Source: Mycolicibacterium sp. P9-22 (GTDB taxonomy: Bacteria; Actinomycetota; Actinomycetes; Mycobacteriales; Mycobacteriaceae). From it: 64,000 nucleotides of DNA. Below the pieces are notes generated by a model. The model made no database searches, had not been told where the DNA came from, and saw nothing but the letters and a program-made list of their open reading frames with translations. Positions 1 to 8,497 of the stretch are shown piece by piece (position 1 is the stretch's first letter; the number at the start of each line of letters is the position of its first letter). The translations under genes were made by a program, and so were the position numbers. The stretch covers positions 558,001 through 622,000 of the forward strand of contig NZ_NPKP01000002.1 in the NCBI RefSeq assembly GCF_008329585.1, read 5' to 3'.

Positions 1-2
1 GG

Positions 3-1130
3 TTGGCCGCCGAGGCGGCGGGAGTCCTGACCGAGGTGATCGTGCCGAGGTTGACGGTCGATCTGCCGGCGGGCGCCCGGCTCTCCGGTCATCACGACAC
101 CCGTGTCGAACACCTCGCGGACCCGCACGGCAATGCCTGGACCGCCATCTCCACGGCCATCCGGCTCGGCAAGGCCTTCGAAGGTTGGGTCCTGGTGCTG
201 GTCCCGAACTCCGAGCCCGGCGCCCACGATCTGGCGCGGCACATCGTGGTCACCGAACAGGCGACCGCGATCATCGGTTCGGAGATGTTGCGGCAGCACA
301 GCGTCGATGAGGCCGAGGAGCGCGCCCGCGGCGATTTCGTCCAGGCCCTGGTCCACGGCCACTTCTCCAGTGAGCACGATATGCGCGCGCGGGCGGAGTA
401 CCACGACATCGACATCGACTCGCAGTTCGGTGTCTTCGTCGCCCCGGGCGCGATCCCCCAAGGCGTGGACAACCCCGCCGCGAGCATGGTCCGGCTGGCC
501 CGGTACGCCGCCAATGTGGCACCGGATCCCGCCGTCCGCTCCTACGTCACCGTGCTGGGTGACGTCCTGGTGGTGGTGCGCTCACTCTGTGGCGGTGACG
601 GCACCGCGCGGCACCGCGCGATGGTCCATTACGCCGAGGCGATGGCGGGCGAACTGGAGAACCGGCGCGGCGCCGCGGTCGCCGTGTCCTACAGCCGGCC
701 GGCCAGCGGCGCCCAAGCCGTCTCGGCCAGCTACCGCGAAGCGCGCATCGCGCTGGGTATCGCACGCAGGCTGGGCCTCACCGGCGCGGTGTCCTATCAG
801 GATCTGCGCAGTTTCACGGTGCTCGCGGAGATCACCGAGACCGAACAGAGCAAGGCTCTGGTCAACGACATCCTGGGACCCCTGCGCGCCACTCCCGACC
901 TGCGCGATTTCCTGACCGGCTACCTGTCCAACGGTGGGAACGTCAACGCCACCGCGCGGGTGCTCAACGTGCACCGGAACACCATGCTCACCAAGCTGGA
1001 TCGGGTGTCGCGGGCGATCGGTCTCGATATCCGTTTGCCCGACAACCAGTTCACCGTCTGGCTGGCGATCCGGCTGGACCTGCTCAGCGAGGTGCACGCC
1101 GCCGTCGACCGGGAGGCCAGTTTCCGTTGA
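3..1130 (+). CDS. PucR/CdaR-type transcriptional regulator, 5' truncated
   Basis: The reading frame is open to the left edge, so the true start lies outside the window and 375 residues of the C-terminal part are seen. The last 60 residues (about 310-365) carry the PucR C-terminal helix-turn-helix signature: YLSNGGNVNATARVLNVHRNTM followed by a helix and DIRLPDNQFTVWLAIRLDLL. The middle part resembles the GGDEF-like sensory region of CdaR/PucR proteins (YREARIALGIARRLG). Such regulators usually activate neighbouring catabolic or transport genes. The gene converges with the MFS gene, leaving only 11 bases between stops, so its targets are more likely upstream of the window or the transporter at 2908. 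Family assignment is firm; the ligand is unknown. Confidence 0.85.
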   Translation: MAAEAAGVLTEVIVPRLTVDLPAGARLSGHHDTRVEHLADPHGNAWTAISTAIRLGKAFEGWVLVLVPNSEPGAHDLARHIVVTEQATAIIGSEMLRQHSVDEAEERARGDFVQALVHGHFSSEHDMRARAEYHDIDIDSQFGVFVAPGAIPQGVDNPAASMVRLARYAANVAPDPAVRSYVTVLGDVLVVVRSLCGGDGTARHRAMVHYAEAMAGELENRRGAAVAVSYSRPASGAQAVSASYREARIALGIARRLGLTGAVSYQDLRSFTVLAEITETEQSKALVNDILGPLRATPDLRDFLTGYLSNGGNVNATARVLNVHRNTMLTKLDRVSRAIGLDIRLPDNQFTVWLAIRLDLLSEVHAAVDREASFR

Positions 1131-1141
1131 GGTGAACGGTG

Positions 1142-2536
1142 CTACCGTTCGGGCGCCGGATCGGGCCCGATGAACGAACCGAGCAGTCCGAGCACCGCGA
1201 CGCCGGAAACCATCGCAAACGCCAGCGTGAAGCCGGTGGTGCTGCCGAACCCCAGGGCAATCGCGACACACGCGGCGCCCATCGCCGAGCCGCCGAAGCG
1301 CACCAGGTTGAACAACCCGAGTCCGGTGCCCTGCGCCCCCGCGGGCGAGCGGGTGGCACCGGTGGCTGCCGGTGTCTGCACGAAAGCCGTTCCGATGCCG
1401 ATCAGAACCAGAATTGCGACGAAACCGGCCAGCCCCCAACGTTCTTCGACCAGATGCGTGCCAACGGCACCGGCGAGCATTGCCTGGCCGACGATCAGCA
1501 GCACCAACCCGGTGCGCAAGACCCGGCGGGCCCCGATCCGGTCCAGATAGCGCCCGACCAGCGGGCCCAGGATCACCATCGAGGCGGGGATCGCCAGCAA
1601 CACCACACCGGCCAGTGACCCGGTCCGACCGGCCCCGACGAGATAGAGGGGCACCGCCAGCAGCGTGGCACCCAGGCTGAACATGAACGCGAACGCACCC
1701 AGGGTGCTGCGGACGAACCGGGCTTCGGCCACCAGTCGCACATCGACGAACGGCTCCGGCACCCGCAGACAGTGCCGGACGAAGAACACCAGCACCGCCA
1801 CGGCCACCGTCACGGCGACGGCAACGATCACCGACAGACCTTGCCGCGGGATGAGCGCGACACCGAGGATGAGCAACCCCGACCCGAGGGTCAGCGCGGT
1901 CGCGCCGATGGTGTCGAAGCGCATCTTGGTGCCGGGATGCCGGGGGATGTGGAGCAGGGTGCCGATCAGGCCGGCCAGTGCGACCGGCACCAGCGGCACG
2001 AACACCCAGCGCCACCCCCAGCCGTCGGCGATGAAGCCGCCCATCGTGGGTCCGATGGCCTGGCCGATACCGTTGACCGAGGCCCACAACCCCACCGCTT
2101 TACCACGCTGTTCGCCGGCGAACAGCCAGGTCAGTAGCCCGAGTACGGCAGGGCCGAGCGCGGAGGCCGCCGCACCACCCAGGCACCGCCACAGGATCAG
2201 CAGTTCCAGCGACGGCGCGGTGGCGGCGCCGATGGCGCACACCGCGGTGGCGACCATCGATGCGCAATACATCCGGCGTCTGCCGAACCGGTCACCGATC
2301 CAGCCGACGAGCGGCATAGTGGCGGTGAATGTCATCAGGAAGCCGACCACCACGAACACGCCGCTGCCCAGGGGTGCGCCGAATTCGTCGAGGATGGCAG
2401 GCATCGGTACGTTCACCACATTGTTGCTCACCGTGCCGACCAATGTTCCGGACAGCAGCGCGGCGAGCGCCAACGGCGTGCCGGCTCCGTCGGGGACCGC
2501 CGGCCCCGCGGGGGCGCGGCTGTCTGTGTCAGTCAT
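1142..2536 (-). CDS. MFS drug/solute exporter, probably 14 TM (DHA2-like)
   Basis: A 464-residue polytopic membrane protein. Major facilitator motif A is visible as GDRFGRRR after the second membrane segment, and a motif C-like stretch GQAIGPTMGG lies near residue 155, which is typical of proton-driven exporters. The number of hydrophobic segments suggests the 14-helix DHA2 group. The ATG at 2536 is followed by a short polar, proline-rich N-terminus. The gene stands alone on the minus strand, and a 371-base intergenic region separates it from the divergent transporter at 2908. The substrate cannot be deduced. Confidence 0.85.
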   Translation of the reverse strand: MTDTDSRAPAGPAVPDGAGTPLALAALLSGTLVGTVSNNVVNVPMPAILDEFGAPLGSGVFVVVGFLMTFTATMPLVGWIGDRFGRRRMYCASMVATAVCAIGAATAPSLELLILWRCLGGAAASALGPAVLGLLTWLFAGEQRGKAVGLWASVNGIGQAIGPTMGGFIADGWGWRWVFVPLVPVALAGLIGTLLHIPRHPGTKMRFDTIGATALTLGSGLLILGVALIPRQGLSVIVAVAVTVAVAVLVFFVRHCLRVPEPFVDVRLVAEARFVRSTLGAFAFMFSLGATLLAVPLYLVGAGRTGSLAGVVLLAIPASMVILGPLVGRYLDRIGARRVLRTGLVLLIVGQAMLAGAVGTHLVEERWGLAGFVAILVLIGIGTAFVQTPAATGATRSPAGAQGTGLGLFNLVRFGGSAMGAACVAIALGFGSTTGFTLAFAMVSGVAVLGLLGSFIGPDPAPER

Positions 2537-2907
2537 GGCGGGGACCTTCGTGGCCGATCTGGGTGGCGTGGCTGCGCGAGATGCGATGGCACCCGCTCAG
2601 CCACTGTCTCATTCCCGGCGCCGCAGAGGTGCCGCCCGTCCGGGCCAAGGCGCACAGCGCAGCGGGCCGGATTCGGACATCGTGCACAGCCGTCCCGGGC
2701 CGATGCATCGTGACAAACCGCACCCCGGCGCGGATCTTAACGTTCGCGAAACACCGCGACATCAGGATGACAATGTCGGAACACGTTGCACAGGGCCGTG
2801 CGCACACCGTTGTGCACAGTGTGCGTTGACCCGTTCGGGTAACGGGCCGAGCATTCCCCCATCAGACTGCACAGCCCACGAGCAGTTGTGAGTGAAAAGA
2901 CCCATCG
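2537..2907. promoter_or_regulatory. Divergent intergenic region with several short palindromes
   Basis: This 371-base gap separates the divergent MFS gene and the transporter at 2908 and holds no convincing gene. It contains the palindromes GTGCGCAC (2798-2805) and TGTGCACA (2811-2818), and the inverted repeat CCCGTT-N5-AACGGG (2830-2846). These are plausible operators for a local regulator, but no clear -35/-10 pair stands out. One minus-strand ORF here (2807-2529) runs into the start of the MFS gene and looks spurious. Confidence 0.4.
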
Positions 2908-4494
2908 ATGGATACACACCTCAGCGCGGCCCACTGGATCTATCTGGCCGGAATCGTCATCATTCTTGTCACGATGGCGCTGCGCAAGAACATCGTGGTG
3001 CCTGCGGTCATCGCGACATTGCTTACCGCATGGGTGTTTTCGGGCAGCATCGTGACCGGCCTGGCGTCCATCTTCAATGCCAGTCTGGTGGCCGCTCACG
3101 AGTTGTTCAACATCTTCCTGATCATCGCGTTCGTGACCGCGATGCTCGGGGCACTGCGTGAGATGGGTGCCGACCGGCTGATGGTGACGCCGTTCCGCAG
3201 GGTAATGCGGGCGGGGACAAGCAGTTTCGTGATCCTGGCCATCGTCACCTATGTCATCTCGTTGTTCTTCTGGCCCACTCCCGCAGTACCGCTGGTGGGC
3301 GCAGTGCTGATTCCGGTGGCCATCCGGGCCGGACTGAGCCCGCTATCGGTCGGCATGGTGATCGCCATCGCCGGCCAGGGCATGGCCCTGTCGTCGGATT
3401 ACATCATCAAGGTCGCCCCGGGGATCTCGGCGACGGCAGCGGGTGTCGACACCGACAGCGTCGCCGACAAAGCGATGGTGCTGTCGCTGATCGTGGGTCT
3501 GGTCGCGCTGGCCATCACCTACCTCACCCAGCGCCGGACCTGGCAGAAACCGTCCCCGGATCTGCTGGTGGCCTGGGAGAACAAGGCCGACAAATTCGGC
3601 GTCCCCACCAAGGAAGATCGACCCGGTCCGGACGGGGTGGACGGCACCGGTGCGGGCCTGCGCATCGACGCACCAGTCCCGGCCGGTGGTGGTGGTGGTG
3701 GTGGCGCTGATGCGAACGCCCCGATCGCCCCGATCGCCACGATCGTGCTCGACGATGCCGTGCCGGATCCGGTCGATGCGCCGAAATCGTTGTCGGCCAA
3801 GGTTTTCGCCGTCATGGTGCCGCTGGCTTACCTGTCGTTCATCGTTTATCTCCTGCTGGGCAAGTTCACCAGCCTGGTTCCGCCACTGAAGGGGGGCGAC
3901 GCCGCGGGCATCGTCGGCGGTATCGCCGCGATGCTGTTGTTCGCCGCCTGCCTGACCACCGACAAGCGGACGTTCCTGGAGAGCTCGTCGACCCATATCG
4001 TCGACGGCCTGGTATTTGCGTTCAAAGCCATGGGCATCGTGCTACCCATCGCCGGTTTTTTCTTCATCGGAAATGGCGACTTCTCCGCCCGCATCCTGGG
4101 AATGTCCGAGGACGCCACCGGACCCGCGCTGCTTTTCGATCTGATCAACGCCGCCCTGTCACATGTCGCACCGAATGCCTTCATCGTGGCGTTCACGGTG
4201 CTCTTCGTCGGCGTCATCGCCGGCCTGGAGGGTTCCGGGTTCAGCGGTCTGCCACTGACCGGCTCGCTGGCGGGTGCGCTCGGCGATGCGGCGGGGATGG
4301 ATCCCGCGACGCTGGCGGCGATCGGCCAGATGGGCAACATCTGGTCCGGCGGCGGCACCCTGGTCGCGTGGTCATCCCTGGTCGCGGTCGCGGGCTTCGC
4401 GCGCGTTCCGGTCCTCACCCTGGCGCGCAAGTGCTTCCTGCCGGTGATGGCCGGCCTGGTGCTGTCCACGGTCTTCGCCATTCTCGTCTTCTGA
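2908..4494 (+). CDS. Polytopic membrane transporter, ion-transporter-superfamily-like
   Basis: A 528-residue protein with about 12 hydrophobic segments in two blocks (residues 10-205 and about 295-525), separated by a polar loop. Each block contains a helix-break region with small residues (PTPAVPLVGAVLIPVAIRAG, GSGFSGLPLTGS), the layout of anion or organic-acid carriers of the DctM/GntP/NhaC-like superfamily. I cannot name the exact family. The central loop carries a run of seven glycines encoded by GGT repeats (3685-3705). The stop codon overlaps the start of the DUF1275 gene by one base, so the two are co-transcribed. A nearby PucR regulator fits uptake of a small organic acid or purine-related compound, but that is inference. 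Confidence 0.7.
   Translation: MDTHLSAAHWIYLAGIVIILVTMALRKNIVVPAVIATLLTAWVFSGSIVTGLASIFNASLVAAHELFNIFLIIAFVTAMLGALREMGADRLMVTPFRRVMRAGTSSFVILAIVTYVISLFFWPTPAVPLVGAVLIPVAIRAGLSPLSVGMVIAIAGQGMALSSDYIIKVAPGISATAAGVDTDSVADKAMVLSLIVGLVALAITYLTQRRTWQKPSPDLLVAWENKADKFGVPTKEDRPGPDGVDGTGAGLRIDAPVPAGGGGGGGADANAPIAPIATIVLDDAVPDPVDAPKSLSAKVFAVMVPLAYLSFIVYLLLGKFTSLVPPLKGGDAAGIVGGIAAMLLFAACLTTDKRTFLESSSTHIVDGLVFAFKAMGIVLPIAGFFFIGNGDFSARILGMSEDATGPALLFDLINAALSHVAPNAFIVAFTVLFVGVIAGLEGSGFSGLPLTGSLAGALGDAAGMDPATLAAIGQMGNIWSGGGTLVAWSSLVAVAGFARVPVLTLARKCFLPVMAGLVLSTVFAILVF
3685..3705 (+). repeat. GGT trinucleotide tract encoding seven glycines
   Basis: Six GGT units followed by GGC lie in frame in the predicted central cytoplasmic loop of the transporter. 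Slippage here would change loop length by whole glycine residues without a frameshift. Confidence 0.85.
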
Positions 4495-5207
4495 TGGCGC
4501 TGACCGACGCTGAACACAAGCTGGCCCTGGCCGCGACCGTCACGCTGACCTTCGTCACCGGAGTGGTCGACGCAGTCGGCTTCCTGGCCCTGGACCGGGT
4601 GTTCACCGGGAACATGACCGGCAACATCGTGATCCTCGGCATGGGCGTGGCCGGCGCGGATGATCTGCCGGTGCTGGGCCCGGCGATCGCGCTGGCCGCG
4701 TTCACCGCGGCCGCCTTCGTCGCCGGACTGGTCTTACGCAAGGGCGCCAAAGGGTGGCAGCACCGGGTCACCGTGCTGCTGACGCTCGGCGCGCTGACAC
4801 TGGCCGCCCTCACCGTGGTCGCCGCTCTGGCCGGCGACCACTCAGGTCCGGCCGTCCAGATCGGGATGGCTGCCGCGACGGCTGCGGTGATGGGTTCGCA
4901 GGCGATGGTCGCTCGCGCCGTGGCAGTGGCCGACATGACCACCGTCGTGGTCACCTCCACGCTCGCGTCGCTGGCGGGTGAGACCTGGACACGCAAGGGT
5001 GGCGGCGTGCTGCTCAACCGTCGATTCGGCGCGATCGCCATGATCTTCGCCGGAGCGGTGATCGGCGCACTGTTGCTGCGGTGGCACATCGCCGTGCCGT
5101 TCGCACTATCCGCGGTATTGACCGCCGGGGTCGCGTTGCTCGGCCACCTACGGTTGTCACCGCGGCGCGCGCCGGCCGGTGCCGGCCGGGCCGGCCGGGC
5201 CGGCTAG
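4494..5207 (+). CDS. DUF1275 (YoaK-type) membrane protein
   Basis: A 237-residue protein with about six membrane segments. The N-terminal stretch FVTGVVDAVGFLALDRVFTG followed by NMTGNIV is the hallmark of DUF1275. A second conserved segment reads AAATAAVMGSQAMVARAV, and the segment near residue 150 contains TTVVVTSTLASLA. The ATG at 4494 shares its A with the TGA of the preceding transporter gene, which indicates translational coupling. A longer in-frame extension from 4368 exists but would overlap the transporter. The C-terminus ends in a low-complexity alanine/glycine/arginine tail encoded by GC-rich repeats. The family function is unknown; linkage suggests a role with the transporter. Confidence 0.85.
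   Translation: MALTDAEHKLALAATVTLTFVTGVVDAVGFLALDRVFTGNMTGNIVILGMGVAGADDLPVLGPAIALAAFTAAAFVAGLVLRKGAKGWQHRVTVLLTLGALTLAALTVVAALAGDHSGPAVQIGMAAATAAVMGSQAMVARAVAVADMTTVVVTSTLASLAGETWTRKGGGVLLNRRFGAIAMIFAGAVIGALLLRWHIAVPFALSAVLTAGVALLGHLRLSPRRAPAGAGRAGRAG
5171..5205 (+). repeat. GCCGGCC-type GC-rich tandem repeat
   Basis: Reiterated GCCGGCCGG units end the DUF1275 coding region and encode its AGRAGRAG tail. The units are self-complementary, so the 3' end of the transcript can fold into GC hairpins just before the stop codon. Confidence 0.7.
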
Positions 5208-5223
5208 GTCGCACAGCGCGGAG

Positions 5224-5943
5224 TCAAGGAATCCGCACCTCGAAGTCTGCCGTCAATTGTGTCGCGGCCGGGTCGAATCCGTTGGTGCCGGTGGGCGCCT
5301 CGGTGTGCACCGAGACCAGGTAGTTGCGGCTGTCGGTCCACACGTGCACGACACGGTCGACGAACTCGGTCGCATCCTCGGGGGTGTTCGAGACCGCGCC
5401 CAGCAGCTTCTGCCCGCTGTAATCGCACAGTTCGGCCGGCAGCACGCTCAGCGAGCTCACGGCGGCATCGGCGGTCAGAGCATCGGCGTACTCGGCGAAC
5501 GCCGCCTGCGGATCGAGGGTCGTCGCCATGATGGTGACCGTCGCCGACATCCCGTCCGGGCCGGACAGCTGGGCGCCGATGTCCCCGGATCCGCCCTGCA
5601 TCGACCAGCCATCTGGAACTGCGACGGTGATGACCGGTGCCATCGAGTCGGCGACCTTGGCCACCACGGCGACCGGCGGGCGTTCCCCGGGTGCACAGGT
5701 GACGGTTCCCGCCGGGATCGGTGTCGTGCTGGTCGGGACGACACCGAAGTCCGGATGACCGGAAACCGTGCCGGGATCGGTGGTGGGACCGGCCGTCGCC
5801 GTCTCGGTGGCATCGGTGGTCGAGGTGGCGACATCGTCGGGCACCGGCGTGCCCTCACTGGATTTGTTGCAGCCGACCAGCAGCGGGGCAACCAGACACA
5901 CCGTCGCCGCCGCTGCGGCTGCCGCCCCTCGGATACCAGTCAT
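5224..5943 (-). CDS. Secreted lipoprotein, possibly LpqN-like
   Basis: A 239-residue protein with an alanine-rich signal peptide ending in a lipobox LLVGC (Cys about residue 25), so it should be lipidated and surface-attached. A threonine/serine-rich linker of about 45 residues follows. The C-terminal globular part contains VAVPDGWSMQGG and a series of alternating beta-type segments, the general pattern of mycobacterial LpqN-like lipoproteins. Its ATG overlaps the stop of the arylsulfatase by one base, so the two form an operon and may act on the same envelope substrate. In M. tuberculosis a formylglycine-generating enzyme occupies this position instead. Confidence 0.75.
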   Translation of the reverse strand: MTGIRGAAAAAAATVCLVAPLLVGCNKSSEGTPVPDDVATSTTDATETATAGPTTDPGTVSGHPDFGVVPTSTTPIPAGTVTCAPGERPPVAVVAKVADSMAPVITVAVPDGWSMQGGSGDIGAQLSGPDGMSATVTIMATTLDPQAAFAEYADALTADAAVSSLSVLPAELCDYSGQKLLGAVSNTPEDATEFVDRVVHVWTDSRNYLVSVHTEAPTGTNGFDPAATQLTADFEVRIP

Positions 5944-8294
5944 CAGTCCTTCGCGAATGCCCGTGCCAGTTCACGCTCTCCATCACGGTAGGGCGCTCCC
6001 GAGATGTCGACCACCGCTTTGGCGATTGTTCCACCGATGAACGGGAACGGCGCCCGGTAGGCGCTGCACACCGCCTGGCCCGGGTTGCTCCCCACCTTGA
6101 TGCCGGCACCGGCGAGACCGAAGCTGCCCGGGTGGGCGCGCACACCACTGCGGGCCCCGACCACCGCGGCGTCCACGTAGAGCGACACCGCACCGAGCGG
6201 GGTGTGGCTGTTCTCGACATTGCCGGTGCGCTCGTACCGGACGCCGAGGATATGGCGCCCCAACGGGACCACGTCCTCGGAGGAGACCCACTGCTCGTCC
6301 TCACCCATGAAGTTGTAGACGTGATGCAACCGGCCGTCCTGGACGAACAGCACGTGCCCGCCGTGGCCCGCACCGTGTTTGTACAGAACTCCTTCGGCAC
6401 CGACCGAGTCCACGTCCACCTCGACGAACACCGAGAAGGACCGTCCCCGGATCTCGGGCGTTGCGCCACTGCCCACTTCGGCGTTCTCCGGGTAGTAGGT
6501 GTAGCCGGTCCGCTCCCCACTCAGGTACGGCCTCCACCGGCCCAGCGTCTCGAAGATGTTGAGGTCGGCCAACGGCAATCCGTTGTACCTGGCCGCCTCG
6601 GCGAACCACAGCGCCTTGAGTTCCTCCAGCTTCTGCGGGTGCTCGGCAGCCAGGTCGTGGCATTGGCTGCGGTCGGATTCGATGTGGAACAACTCCCAGC
6701 GGTCGGTGTCGAAGTGGCTCCACCCGGCGGGGCTGGCCGCGTGCACGGTGTTGGCGAACCAGCCGTCATGCCAGATGCCCCGGGTACCGAGCATGGCGTA
6801 GTACTGGGTCTCCTTGGCGGACTTGACCTTCCCGTCCTTCAGGGTCGCCGCGAAACTGACCCCGTCCAGCGGTTTCTGGGCAATACCGCGCACCTCGTCG
6901 GGCGGGGTGATGCCGAGCAGGTCGTACACCGTCGGGGTGATATCGCAGACGTTGACGTAATTGTCCCGGACCTCGCCGTGCGCACCGATCCCGTTGGGCC
7001 AGGCGATGATTGCGCTGTCGGCGATGCCGCCCTCATGGGAGGCGTAGCGCTTGAACAGCTTGTACGGCGTGTTGAACGCCATGGCCCACCCGATCGGGTA
7101 ATGGTTGAAGGTCTGGGGCGAACCGAGCACATCGAAGTACCGCATGCTGTCTTCCACGGTGTCGATATAGCCGTTGAAGAACTTGCTCTCGTTGACCGAA
7201 CCGTTCGGCCCGCCTTCGCCACTGGCGCCGTTATCGGAGATCACCACGATGACCGTGTTGTCCAACTGTCCCGACTCGTCGAGATAGTCGAGGATCCTCC
7301 CGATCTGGGCGTCGGTGTAGGTCAGGAAGCCGGCGAAGACCTCGGCCATCCGGGCAAACAGCTTTTTCTCCTCGTCGTCGAGGGTGTCCCACGGGCGCAC
7401 CGTGTCCTGGACCGGCCACGGTTCCCCGCCCGGACCCTTGACATCCAGGTACGGGTTGATCTGTGACAACTCGGTGTCGGCGGGCACGATGCCGAGGCGC
7501 TTCTGGTTCTCCAGCACGATCTCCCGGTACCGCTCATAGCCCATGTCGAACGTGCCGGCATACCTGTCCGCCCAGTCCTTGAACACATGATGGGGCGCAT
7601 GCCCGGCCCCCGGGCACAGGTAGGTGAACCACGGCTTGTCCGGCGCGATCACCTTCGAATCCTTGATGAACTCGATTGTTCTGTCCGCCAGATCCTTTGA
7701 CAGGTGGTAGCCGTCTTCCGGGGCGGCCGGCGGCGCGACCGGATGGTTGTCGTACACCAGGTCGGGGTACCACTGGTCGGTCTCTCCGCCCAGGAATCCG
7801 TAGAACCGTTCGAAGCCGCGGCCCAGTGGCCAGTGCCGTTTGGTGGCCGCCAGGCTGGACTCCTCCAGCGGCGTCAGGTGCCATTTGCCGATGCAGTAGG
7901 TGTTGTAGCCGCGTTCGGCGAGCACCTCGGGCAGTAGCGCGGTGTCGTACGGAATTCGTCCGTTGCTGTTGGGGAATCCGTCGGTGAACTCCTCGATGGT
8001 CGCCATCCCCACCGTGGTGGCATTGCGGCCGGTGAGCAGCGCGGCCCTGGTCGGTGAGCACAGCGCGGTGGTGTGAAACTGCGATAGCCGCACCCCCTTT
8101 TCGGCGATACGGCTCATGGCAGGCATCTCGACGAGCCCGCCGAAGCAGTCCCAGGTGGCGATACCGATGTCATCCCAGACCAGATAGAGCACATTGGGCG
8201 CATCGGCCGGCGCGACCGGAGCGGCATAGGGTCCCCAGTCCGGTTCGGAATCACGGATGTCGAGCGCGATCTTGCCGTTGAACTCTGCGGTCAT
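5943..8294 (-). CDS. atsA: Type I arylsulfatase, AtsA-like
   Basis: A 783-residue sulfatase, close to the 787-residue mycobacterial AtsA/AtsD proteins. The alkaline-phosphatase-fold metal site starts with NVLYLVWDD (Asp41, Asp42). The signature CSPTR at residues 79-83 gives the Cys79 that must become formylglycine. The conserved GKWH segment and DNGASGEGG follow. The enzyme hydrolyses sulfate esters. A strong ribosome-binding site (GGGAGG) lies just before the ATG. Position downstream of rpsQ suggests orthology with Rv0711, but four other genes lie between here. No formylglycine-generating enzyme is in the window, so maturation depends on one encoded elsewhere. The 203-base gap upstream holds a possible -10 (TAATGT on the minus strand, 8328-8323). 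Confidence 0.9.
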   Translation of the reverse strand: MTAEFNGKIALDIRDSEPDWGPYAAPVAPADAPNVLYLVWDDIGIATWDCFGGLVEMPAMSRIAEKGVRLSQFHTTALCSPTRAALLTGRNATTVGMATIEEFTDGFPNSNGRIPYDTALLPEVLAERGYNTYCIGKWHLTPLEESSLAATKRHWPLGRGFERFYGFLGGETDQWYPDLVYDNHPVAPPAAPEDGYHLSKDLADRTIEFIKDSKVIAPDKPWFTYLCPGAGHAPHHVFKDWADRYAGTFDMGYERYREIVLENQKRLGIVPADTELSQINPYLDVKGPGGEPWPVQDTVRPWDTLDDEEKKLFARMAEVFAGFLTYTDAQIGRILDYLDESGQLDNTVIVVISDNGASGEGGPNGSVNESKFFNGYIDTVEDSMRYFDVLGSPQTFNHYPIGWAMAFNTPYKLFKRYASHEGGIADSAIIAWPNGIGAHGEVRDNYVNVCDITPTVYDLLGITPPDEVRGIAQKPLDGVSFAATLKDGKVKSAKETQYYAMLGTRGIWHDGWFANTVHAASPAGWSHFDTDRWELFHIESDRSQCHDLAAEHPQKLEELKALWFAEAARYNGLPLADLNIFETLGRWRPYLSGERTGYTYYPENAEVGSGATPEIRGRSFSVFVEVDVDSVGAEGVLYKHGAGHGGHVLFVQDGRLHHVYNFMGEDEQWVSSEDVVPLGRHILGVRYERTGNVENSHTPLGAVSLYVDAAVVGARSGVRAHPGSFGLAGAGIKVGSNPGQAVCSAYRAPFPFIGGTIAKAVVDISGAPYRDGERELARAFAKD

Positions 8295-8497
8295 CGGACC
8301 TCCCGGTTTGGCGGACGCCCGGACATTACCCCGGCGAGGTGGCGGGGACCCGGCAAATTGACGCCGGCATCAACACCAGCTCGGTCACAGTTGATCAGCC
8401 GACCCCGTCCAGCGACGTTCTGACGGCTATGACGTCACTGGGCAGAGCCGGGTCGATCCCGGACAGCGCGGTATCTGCCACGATCGTCCCGATCACG

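Noticed and set aside
2529-2807. A 92-residue minus-strand ORF upstream of the MFS gene
   Set aside because: It overlaps the MFS start, has no ribosome-binding site and is rich in Cys, Arg and His in an atypical way.
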